From Andrena cerasifolii (taxonomy: Eukaryota; Arthropoda; Insecta; Hymenoptera; Andrenidae): a stretch of 64,000 nt of DNA. Shown one piece after another: positions 11,601 through 23,600 of this stretch; positions within the stretch are counted from its first letter, which is position 1; each line of letters begins with the position of its first letter. Under the pieces are notes generated by a model. It was not told the origin of the DNA, searched no databases, and worked only from the letters and a program-made list of their open reading frames with translations. The DNA lies in the NCBI RefSeq assembly GCF_050908995.1, contig NC_135129.1:3782001-3846000 (forward strand), in the 5' to 3' direction. The position numbers and the translations under genes are program-made.

Positions 11601-14600
11601 TTATTTTGCTTATTGGTTAATCCAACGCTGTTTATTAATACAGTATGACTGAACTGTGAAGCATGAAAAGTGTCAACTGAATTTCGGTGCAGATTAGCAA
11701 TTAAATGGTGAGAAAAAATTTCATGGGTATTCAATTATTCACGGGGTTGTAAATCTTGGAATTTAGCGTCGTTAAGAAAAACTAGGAGCGAGACTTTCTC
11801 AGCGCTGCAACCTTCCCCAATTTCATTTCACATCGTTACAGTTGTACCTATGTATATTGACATAAAAAAAAACAGGTAGCTACGAATATTTGTTCATGAT
11901 TAGAAATAATGTTTGAGTAATTATTGTATTTCTCAGTGGAATGACATATCGACCGCGGGGTTTTAATTGCTGTTATGAGAATGTCCTGAAAGCTTCTGCG
12001 CGATTGTATCTGATTCGTAAGGGGAAAGCAAAAGTGAGGCAGTCTGGCAAATCGATTCTTATCGCCGGGTTCAGTCACCTCTTTGCCGCCCCTTGTATGT
12101 ATACATATACGTAGGTATATTATGTACAGGGAAGTTTTAGTGACCAAGTTCCTCTGAGAAATTACATTAAACGCTTGCGATACAGGAACATCCAAATGTG
12201 TGTACATAGGATGCAACTAACAGTGTCTGAAAAGTGACTGCGCTTTTCGGTGAAATTAGATACATTTTTTTTATCGCAATTTCAAAAAATGCGTCATTGG
12301 GCATTTGACATTTGACAGTAGCTCAGGAAATAATTTATGAAGGAAAGAAAGTTAACTAACTAAGGAACGAAAATAATTTAAGAAATTGATTTATGGAAGT
12401 AGCTTAGAAAATAATTTATGAAGGGAATAAAAAAAAATAACTAACTGACGATACTCTCCAACCCGGAAATTAAAAAAATTATGAGACTTTGGGGATATGT
12501 AGAGGATATATAAATATATGTATTACGCAATTTTTTCTGCTCCTCACATTTACTCTGAGGGGGTGAAATTGACCCCTGAAAATCCAATTATTTTCCGATT
12601 TTGTGTTATAACTCGCGAACTGATAGTAAAAGAATGTAAAATTTGAAATTTTAAAGAATAAAAAATATTAATAAATATAATTTAATTAACAATAAATTCA
12701 AATATTTAATATTAATATTTTGATTAAATCTTTATATTATACTAATTTATAAATATATAAAAGAAATTTAATTTTCTATGTGTAGGGTATGAGTCTAATA
12801 GCTTGAATTAGCTTATTTATGTACTTATAAATTTATTAATTTACTATACTATTTACTATATTTAGTAATAGTCAAAATTTTATTACATATGTATTTCATC
12901 AAGAAAAACCCAACTTCAAAAGGAAAATATTCCTTTTATCAGGTACATTACTTAGATTATATTGAAATTCTAGTCCTAATTAAAAAAAAACGTAACTTTT
13001 CTCTGAAATTTTTTTTCTATCTCTTACTTTCTCAGGGGTCAATTTCACCCTCTCGAAGTGAATTTGGGCAGCAAAAAGAAGGTTCATAATTTGATGAATT
13101 TCCGGGTTGAAGATCTTCCCTTTAAAGAACGAAAATAACTTTAGAAATTTATTAATTTATCACCTACATTTCCTTTATTAATATAACACACGTAACTATA
13201 TTTCCTCGACAGTGTTTAGAACCTCCTCCAATTTATATTCACTTCGCATTCCGTTTAATTCCGAAGACGTTCAGCTGCACTAAATAAGAATCACATTTGC
13301 AATTAATTGCACCCACGTCACGATCACAAAGGAGGAGCCATAAATCTTGGGGGTTGATATAATACCCTGTCACGGTTTGTCGCCCCCGTCTCGAACTGGC
13401 ACAGTAATCGCACACGGCCTATCTCTGTGCCGAAGAAAGCACGATTCGAAGATTGATGAAAACGCAAAATTGCTATTTGGTCACGCGAGCCTTTTCGCCG
13501 CCCCTCCCAGAATAAACTGCTCCTTTTGTGTTTTAGGGGCAGCAGCGAGACTTCGACGTCGGCGGTTTGCGTTACCAGGCGGAGAAGTCCCAACGGCAGC
13601 GCGATCATCGGCTATACGATCGTTACGAAAATTTAAAGAACGGCCACTACGCCTCCCAGGGCGAGGAACGAGAGGGCGAAACTTCCGGTTACGCCAGCGA
13701 CTCCGTGGACGTTCCTGTATCGACTACAGGAAGTAGGTTCCTTTAATTTTAGACCTACCAGTTCAATGTTTCACACGGGGTATAATCTAAGCATACTATA
13801 TGTACATATAGGGGTTTACAAACTTAGGGGTTGATAGTATTTATTGAAAGAAATGAAAATAGATATATCCAAAAAGTAAATCTTTTAGAAATAAGTAGCT
13901 TTCTCTTTTTAAGCAAGTTTTTTTAGTATTCAGTTTTTTTAATTAGTAAATCTTGCTTAAGGGAGGAAAGCTAATTATTTCTAAAAGAATTACTATTTCT
14001 TTTAGTATTCAGTTTTTTAAATAGTAAATCTTGCTTAAGAGAGGAAAGCTAATTATTTCTAAAAGAATTACTATTTTTTTTAGTATTCAGTTGTTTAATT
14101 AGTAAATCAATTATTGTTCTCCTATTTCATGTTTCCAAGTCTTGCTAACTCTCCATAGCCACACTTTCTTATAATCACAAATTAGTCACGTGGGGTTCGC
14201 TGCACCCCAGTGTCATTTTTAAGTTACCATTTTCATATTTTTGAGTCCTTTAAATTTTGAGTGATAATTGTACATTCACAATACTCATGCAATCATGCCC
14301 CAATAGTCTTCTTTTAGAAATCTAAATTCGTATTTGTAAAAGTGGTTGTGGATGAAAGCAATTTTTTTTGTTAAAATTCAACAAAGTTATAAATTTTATT
14401 ATTAAGTTCTAAAAATTTATAGAAAAATTGGAAAAAATATATCCTGGGGTGCGACACACCCCGCGTAACCACGAAGGATTAACAATGTTTGTCACTTGAG
14501 AAATATATTGACGCACTTGCAATTACAAGACACTTACCAAAATTAAGGGGAAAGAAAATTTCAACCACCTTTTATACATGTATATTTATTATATTTAGTC

Positions 14601-17600
14601 CATTGTTTGACTTGTAAATAAATATACAGGGTGGCCCACTTAACTCTTAGCAGTTTAATGCCTCAAAAACTTCTCGATCAATTTTAATCGGTCCCTTCTC
14701 AAATTTTGTAGATCCCTGAGACCGCTAAACCTGTGTTAAGCTGTTATAGTTGTGTGAAATTAAATTACATGCAATTCTCTGGCTTGTGCTAGCACTGTTA
14801 CCTGGCTGCAAACCACCAGGGGCAGAAATGATCGAGAAGACTTGGCAGAATCCCTACTATAGGACGCCCGAAAGTTCGTTACCACCATCAAGGAGATTAT
14901 CTGATGGTAGGATAGGCGAACTTAACAGGCCAAGGTGGGGTGGTGTCTGGGGTCAGGAGACAACACGAGGAGATCCACCACCACCTTCCTGGTTGTCAAG
15001 ATTGGGACACTCGAGTCAAGTATGATCATTCAGAAGACTCCTTACAATTCAATTTTACTAATTCCCTTTCTCTAACAGGGGGGGGGGGCAGGCCAATGGG
15101 CCTTAATAATAGAGATATTTAGATGTAAATTATTAATCCATGGCTCGTCAAAATCGATGTCTATCACACCCTGTCCTCCCCTTGTAAGCAAAGTAAGTGT
15201 TGGGAATAAGGCCCAGCCGTCATTTTTCCCAGATAGATCAATTTACAAGATTGGTATATCTATGTATTGTTTTTTATTAAATGGATGGACCTAATTACCT
15301 GCTCTACACGAAATAAGGCCCATTTACAAGGTTTTTATAAACCTAAAAATTTTCGTTTTTTTTTTGTTTTCATATGTTATTCAAAATATCACAGTTTATA
15401 GTTTATTGTTCATAGATTTCTATGAAATAAACGGTTCTAAAAAATAAGTATAGTTTTGTCGATAAAAAAATAGGGATCTTCAAGTGGGCCTTATTACCCG
15501 CATTTACTTTACAATATTCTTATTTCTCTAATATAAATATAATTGAGTCGACCAGTGGCGGATTTGTAGATTCGCCGACCCTGGGTTCACAAGCGTCTGT
15601 CGCCTTTTCTGCGAAATATAAAAATATATTTCAATTGAAAAGAGTTGAGAAAATTTTAAAATTAATTGAATATGACAACTCACGTAAATAAATTATTGCT
15701 AGTTTGCTGGATGAGAAAAAAGTGAATTATTTTTAAAGTTGTCACAAGCCTCTGTGTTCAAACGTTTTTCGATTTCTTTCAACCAAAATTTGCCGCTCTA
15801 GGCTGCAGCCTACTTAGCCTATATACAAATCCACTCCAGGAATTGACGTCTAATTTATATTCATTGACCAAACGGACTACATACACAGAATTCAAGAACA
15901 AGTATGTAATTGCAAGTTTTGGCCTTATAAAGGCAGGAGCGGATTTATGTATAGGCTAAGTTAGCTGCAGCCTAGGGCGGCAAATTTTTGGGAGACATAA
16001 TTCTCGAGCGGCGCTAAATTTTGGAGAGAAGCAAATTTTTGGGAGCGACAATTTTGAGGGGCGGTAACTTTTGGAGAGAAGCAATTTTTACGGAGCGGGG
16101 AATTTTGGAGGGTGAAAATTTTGGGGAGCGGCAAATTATGAGAGGGGCGGTAAATTTTGGGGAGAAGCAAATTTTACGGTGTGAGAAATTTTGGGGAGCG
16201 GCAAATCTGGGGGCGCAAATTTTAAACGATAAAAATTGATAAATATTGAAACACAGGGGCTTGAGGCAACTTTAAAAACAATTCACATTTTTTTCGTGTA
16301 GCGAATTAGCAAAAACTCACACGTGAGTAGCCATATTAAATTAATTTTAAAATGTCCCGACTTTTTTCAATTAAAATATTTTATAATATTTCACGGAAAG
16401 GGTGGCAGACACTTGTTAGTCTAGCGGCGCCAAATTTCAAAATCCGCCTCTGCGTAAAGGATACAGACAGGGAATCCCAAAGCTGTAGAAAAGTATTATT
16501 CTTCCTCCTGGTTCTTGCACCGTTTCAACAAAACCCATGGCACAATATTTCCCCACTCAATTGACCATTCACCTTTGTCAATGTTCGTCAAGGTATTGGT
16601 TATTAATCACGAGAGTACCAGTAGCTCGGACAGCTCGACGGTAGGCTCAACTGGATCTGACAACAAGACTTATCTCCGTGGCCACAACATTCCCGTCGAT
16701 GCGGACGTTCTTCAGGAACGAGAAGCGAAGAGGCAAAAGGCCCTGGAGCTTCAAACTGCCATTAAAAAGCAGCTCGAGGAAAAGGATCGACTGAGGAGGG
16801 AGGAAAAGGAGAGGAGGCTGAGGGAGGAACGTTTGGAGGAGGAACGCATCAAACGGGAAAGGGAGAAGGAACAGGAGAGGTATAACTGTATTAATATTCT
16901 CTAACGCAGCGTTTCCCTAACTTGTCCTACCGTGGAGCACTTCACAAATCCTGAAATTTTAAAGAACACCTTGGTTACTTTGCGGGGTAGGTACAATAAA
17001 ATAAATAAGTAAATCTAAGCGTTAACAAAAAAAAACGAATATTTATTCTGAAATGATAATTATTTAAAACAAAACACATAAAAATAGTAAAATGAACTGC
17101 TTAGTATATGTATATTCTAAAATTACATCCTTAAAGGGGGAGAATCCTAGTTTTTGGGCTACAAACATAGCAAAATTTGGGAATTTTTTTAAAAGAAACT
17201 AGCGATTGTATTTATCTGAAATTTTGACCATGTTATTATGCATCGTTGAACAAGTTGCATCTTTTTTATAAATTTTAATAATAAATATAAGAGTTATGCT
17301 GCATAAAACCATGGTCCAAATTTCAGTGAAAATCGAATCGCTAGTTTCTGAAGAAAAATCCCTAAATTTTGCTGTGATTTTAGACCACCAAATAAGATTA
17401 TTATTTCCTTTAAAGATCCCCCTTTAAAGACTTCGGTGTCAACAACCGCGGGCCACTGTCAGGACACGCAGAGGGAGGATCGTCTGATTTGGAAACAAAC
17501 TTGAACTCCTCGCAGCCATTAAAAACATTCCACTTTCACATGTATTAATTTTGATAATTTTCCACGGAACATAGTTTGGGAGACGCTGCTCAAACGTATC

Positions 17601-20600
17601 GCCTTGAATTACCCAAATACAATAAGCCGTGATAATAAAATAACTAATCTTTGAATCAGACTCGAAGAAGAACAAAGACGATTAAGAGAAAGGGAGAGGG
17701 CTAAATTACGGCAAGCCGAAGCAATGCGGGAGGTTTTGGAAGCTGCAGAGCGTCTGGCAAAGGAGCAGAAAAGGAATCGACGCAAGCGGGACGAGAGTGA
17801 CGAAGAGACCACGGTTATCTCCTCCAGAAACAGCGAGTCCAATGTTTCGAACGTGGGCCAGCTGGGTCAGGATTGCCTGAGCGTTGGGACTCGGCAGAAT
17901 CTGGCGTTCGATAACGAAGCTCCGAACGCGAAAGAAGAGAAAGAGACGTTAAACGAGAAAGAGAGTAACGCCGATGATAGTAAGGAACCGTTGGACATGT
18001 TCAGTAAACCGGGACAAGATGCGAACGATGTAAAGTCTGTCCAAGTCCCTATTAGCAAGGATGTTGCGATAGTGTTGAGTGGCAGACTCGAGGACCCAGA
18101 GTTGTTGAGCAAAGCGAATCTGCAGTTGGTGAACTTGGTGCTGACTCCAACGCCCAGGAGATTCGATAATGATCCGAGCAATCTATCCGCAGGCTTGAAT
18201 ACCCTCGTGCACAATTCGGGGGCCATGAATTTTACCTGCGCTGCGCCCAGGATACCGTCGACCATCGTGGAGAACAGATTGCTCACGCCCAGCAAGTACA
18301 GACTGGCGAACGGCCGAGACTTTGGCACGCAAACGGACGTCGAAAGCGACCTCCAAGATTTTCGGGAGAAATTGCAAGGACCCACGATCAAGGATCTGTC
18401 TACCAAGGACCGCAAGGACGCGACGAATGCTAGTAAAAGGGACACCGAAAAGTGAGTCGCACTACGGTGCATTGAATCGCTTGAAAACTTGAAGAGTCGT
18501 AGAGGATATTATTCTTCTGTCTTGCAAATAGAAGCGGTAATTATTATTTCATTTCGTTCCACGAGATTATATTCTTTACTGTGCACGCTTATGCGGGAAC
18601 GAAAACGTTCTATGCGTCTCTTACTGTTGCGTTAGCGTACGGTTGCTCAGAAAAATATGAGACCACCCTATGTGTACTGTGTTTTTAACCGATTTCAAAA
18701 AGGAGCTGGTTATAGATTCGACCAGTATGCTTTTTTTTATGTTTGGCTTAAGGAACTCCTCAGCATATGGACCGATTTTGATGATCTATTTTTTATTCGA
18801 AAGACGCCCCTCAATATTAGCCCAATATTTTGCCAGTTCCGGATAATAAATTGCCAGATAATTATTATTATTTTATGTGCGTATATATATATAAAAAGAA
18901 CATCGAAATAAATTTTTTTTAAAACATTGAGAACGACTCCAAAAAAATAAAGCTGCACTAAAGAGTAGAAAAATAATTTTTTCCCTTATTTAATGTGGGT
19001 ATCTACTGTTGACTTAAAAAATTGAGAGTTGTAGATTAAATAAGGGAAAAAATTATTTTCTACTTTTTAGTGCATTTTACATATTAAATCGACGTCGAAG
19101 TAAGAATTCGCGATTCTAATTCACATTAATATACTTTTATTTTGAGTGCGTTGAATTGAGGAATAAAATTGCACGCAAATTGTTTATTTAAAAAAGTATT
19201 ATTACAAAAATATTCACCCTCATTCAATATTCAATTTATGCAAATGTTATTACAATAAGTTAAACTCGGAATGTATTAATCAAGGTTTATACTAATATAA
19301 ATTATAATGGGTAGTTTTGAACGCCACATTAGTTAAGTGTAAGTAAAATATTTTATACGTATGGTGTGGGCAGATACCTATTGTTCTGAGTAACTGTATT
19401 TATTCGCACGAACATGCACTGTTAAACGTTGCGAGTTTGAAGCTTTCGTAAATGTTCCAAATTTTATCGAGGAGTTATTTATAAGGGTGGCTAATTTATG
19501 TGCGACGTTTGTTCATCTATTTCAAAGGCCGGTAAATGTTGGCTCGACTGGGGAAATCACGGTCAAAACTCTTCCACGATCCAAATCTCAGCCTAGGACG
19601 AGCATCGATTCTAGGCCCCAGTGGAATGCAAATAGGTAATTTTTTTTATTACCTACTGAAGATTAAACCTTCGCACTCCAAGCATGCTTCTCAGGCACAC
19701 CAAAGTTCGAATTAAAGCTACGTACTGATATCGTTGAATCTTGTACTTAAACGTGGAATAATTTGTGATTCGCATGATCAGATATCTGAATTATAGGTTT
19801 TGAAATCACTAATAGGGTCTTTCCACGCGAAATCCGACACTTTTTGGAGCAACATTTCGGATTTTGCTGAAACTTGGATATGTTGTAGTGTTTAGTGATA
19901 TGTAAACTTATCTCGACGGATTTTTCAAAATTTTAAAGATTGTTGATCTTACAGCGCTTCGAAATATAGCGCCGACCTTTTTCAATAAATTATAACTGTT
20001 GAACTAACACACTGACAAAAACGAACTTTTGGGTGCTTGCGCAATGGAGACATAGGAGTACCTAATAAAAATTATTTTAGTTAAAAAAGTCAAATGTTTT
20101 ACCATTTATTTTTCAATTGTTCTTAACAAATGCAATTTTATAATAACAGGGCACTATTAGGAAAATTGAAAGAAATGATGTAGTCCTATTTGGCCTCTTT
20201 ACGGACAAGTTGCGTCACGTGTATACGCACAAATTTTTGACCATTTATTTTTCAATTGTTCTTAACAAATGCAATTTTATAATAACAGGGCACTATTAGG
20301 AAAATTGAAAAAAATGATGATGTAGTTCTATTTGACCTCTTTACGGACAAGTTGCGTCACGTGTATACGCACAAATTTTTGACCATTTATTTTTCAATTG
20401 TTCTTAACAAATGCAATTTTATAATAACAGGGCACTATTAGGAAAATTGAAAAAAATGATGATGTAGTTCTATTTGACCTCTTTACGGACAAGTTGCGTC
20501 ACGTGTATACGCAGATGAAAATTAATTTTTTTCTAGACCGTATTAAATGAAAATCGTTTAAAAACAGAATTAAGTGTGGATATTTCTATTCCAAGGTTCT

Positions 20601-23600
20601 GTATTTAATAAATACAGCATTGAGCGCAAGATGAATTGAAGTGCGGAGGGTTAATTGATGCTTAATAACAGTGTTTAATCCTTAGCAGGTACCTTCTAAT
20701 ATCGCGGGATATACATATCAGATTTCAATTTACAAAGTGCATGATAATGAATAAATATACAGGGTGAGTCGTGAGAAACGAAAAGCTTGATTATTTCCTT
20801 TGGCGTTAAAGAATTTTGTTAGTTTAAATTAAGGTTACCATACGTCACGGTTTTCAACCCTTGTCCCGGGTGTCTCGGTCGGTTTACAAATTCGTTCCGG
20901 TTTTCTCATTTTTTTATTTTTGACGGAATTCCACGAAGAAATTAAAAATAATGAAAGATTTCTGAAGAAAGTTTTATATACAGAAAAATATGTCTTGGCT
21001 CCCAAATTGATTGTTGTCGCACTTTTAATTATTATTCTGTTTCTCATTGTACTGCGTAATTTTTTAACCACTACAATAAAAAAAACTCGTTTTCAAAAAA
21101 TTTCGTTCTGTCCTTTTTTTTACTTGTCCCGGTTTGCTGATGAAGAAATATGGTAATCCTAGTTTAAACGATACTTCAAAGTCATATCGTGACACATAGT
21201 CGAATTCACCTTTTAGTATCAGGATCAAAGTAATTACACCCTTTGAAAGAAAACACCGATTTAGACCGTTTTTTTTTAATACGTTCTTTCGCGTTTAAAT
21301 CCAGTTTCTCGTGACTCACCTTGCATAAGCTAGTGATTTCAATCGCATCACTTTATCCACAATGCTTTTTTTTATACTCTACAGCGATGAAACTAAAATA
21401 TACTCAACTATAGTAGCAATGTTATAATCAGCGTACATATTAAGAACGACTTTTTTCAAATCGAAATCAGAAAAGCTTTCAAAACACTGTAATAAATGTT
21501 CTTCCTCATAAATTACAATTACAATATGTAAGAAATTAAAACCAAAAATAATGTAACTATATACTTATTACATAGTTACAATTACGTCCAGCGATTTTTA
21601 ATAAATAAACTTTAAAAAAAAACAAAACAGAAACTTAATAACTGATTAACTTTATTTATTAAAAGTCCCGGGACGTGACAATGAACCTCGGACGTCAATA
21701 ATTTACCAGCAACATCTTCGCTGAGAAATAAAAAAAAGAGGAACTGCGGAAGGAAGGAGTGGAATATTTTAAAATTTCTTTAGTCGATCACAGTAACTAT
21801 TTCTACACTCTGGGATCTAAACGACCCTACGGTACCTGGATTAGACAGCGATAGATATTACAAATAATTAAAATGTTTTTCAGACCAGGCACCCGATATC
21901 GCACGCAGAGCGAGAAAGATCCTCATTATCAACGACGATTACGAATGAGGAGGCGTCAGGTTGAATCCAGCGACGAAAGGTCTAGGTAGAAACAGTTCTC
22001 GCTAATTTCTCCTTGCTGTATATTACGGGAAGCACAATTATTTTATGAGACATGCTCGTTATCCTTCCTTTCTTCTTGGAAATAGATCACCATCTCCTGA
22101 CAGAAGAAAGCTTATAAGTATCAAGCCGAAGCTTCGAACGGCAAATAGGCGAAAAGTGAAAGTGGACAGCTACGATGCAGACCTCTCGATGGACAGCTTG
22201 AATTCCATCGTGCAGCTTCGAACCGATAAGAATGGAAGGATTAATATCGAGGACAACAAGTGCGAACGGGACAGGGCTCGATCCGATAACGATCACGTTT
22301 ACGAGGCTGATAACGTCAGACAATCGGGAAATGAAAATTCGAATGTCTGGTGCGGACGAGAAATTCTGTCCAAGTTATCCACCTTGAAAAACGTAGGTTC
22401 TTTGTTGGTAATATGCAGGGTGTAACCTGGAATAGGTGACCGAACTTTAAGGTGAGGTGAGCACTCGTCCCCGATTCTGTATTTCTTCTTTAAAGTCACA
22501 AAATAATTCATATGAAATCGGGTCTACGAGAAGTAGGGGTGGTTCCTAAAAAAAGTATCTCGTGTCCCTGGAAACCCCAAGAAAAAAATGGTCACCTTAC
22601 TAGTGGACGTATTCTGTTCATCTTAAGGTTGAAGGAAGGTCGTATAAAGTAGGGTGAGAGAGCTCTTCCTTTCTGAGATATTAAGGGGGTGGGTTACCGT
22701 CGATAGCCCCAAAAAAGGCCTTTTTTCAAACACAAATTGTACAATAATAAATAAGAGTAGAGAGAACGTTTTTATATAGTTTTAATCGTTATTCCATGAG
22801 CTTTAACGCCAAAAAAGAAAAGTCTAAATATCTCTATGTACATAAAAGCTGTGAGTAAAAACGTAAAGACGTGTACCGTTTGATAGTGATCATAAAATCT
22901 CGAAAACCGCTCCGACAATTTGGATGAAAATTTAATGAGAGATGCAGAAAACCATCCCCTACGATGTATCGGGAGCAGATTTTCGAGAAAAAAATAATAC
23001 AATTATTACGATGAAAAATACGATTTTATCGATTTTTTGTATGAAAGATATTTTTTTTTTTTAAGAATTTATTTGGAAAATCTGCTCCCGACACATCGTG
23101 GGGAATGGTTTTCTGCATCTCTCGTTAAATTTCCATCCAAAACGGTGCACCGCGTACACGCCTTTACGTTTTCACTCACAACTTTTATGTACATAGAGAT
23201 ATTTATATATTTTATAGAGATATAAAATACATGTATGACATAAAGTAGATATGTGTACCTTAAGACAAGTAAACTACGTTTGGCCACCTGTTTCAGTTAC
23301 ACCCCGTAGACAGTGGCGGACTGGGCGCAAAAATATTGGTTGCCAGGAGACAAAGGGGCCCACCCACAACTATAAGGCTATCATTTAATTTTTATAAGAA
23401 GGAAATAAAATTTTCGAAAAATAGTTAAGTGGGAAAAAGTACAATTTTAAAATTTTGGTGAAACAAATTTGTTTTAGTAATTACAGTGTTTCAAGGGGCC
23501 AGGTTCGAATTAAGACCTCTAAAGGCCCTAAGCACTTAAAAGATTTTGAGGCCCCCTTATACAGGCTGATCACTTCAACGGAATGTACGATTTCTTAGGC

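Noticed and set aside
13347..13736. 129-codon Arg-rich plus frame
   Set aside because: Wrong frame of the CCDC66 exon 13537-13732; the real frame reads GQQRDFDVGGLRYQAEK and fits splice phase.
16021..16239. 72-codon plus frame with a repetitive FGE/NFG pattern
   Set aside because: Produced by a degenerate short tandem repeat inside hAT debris, not by a protein-coding gene.
17867..18472. 201-codon open frame on the minus strand
   Set aside because: It is the antisense of the large CCDC66 exon 17660-18451, whose plus frame has family motifs and matched splice phases.
20101..20514. Spaced repeat that might suggest a CRISPR-like array
   Set aside because: The whole 140-bp unit repeats with no unique spacers, inside an animal intron; it is a plain tandem repeat.
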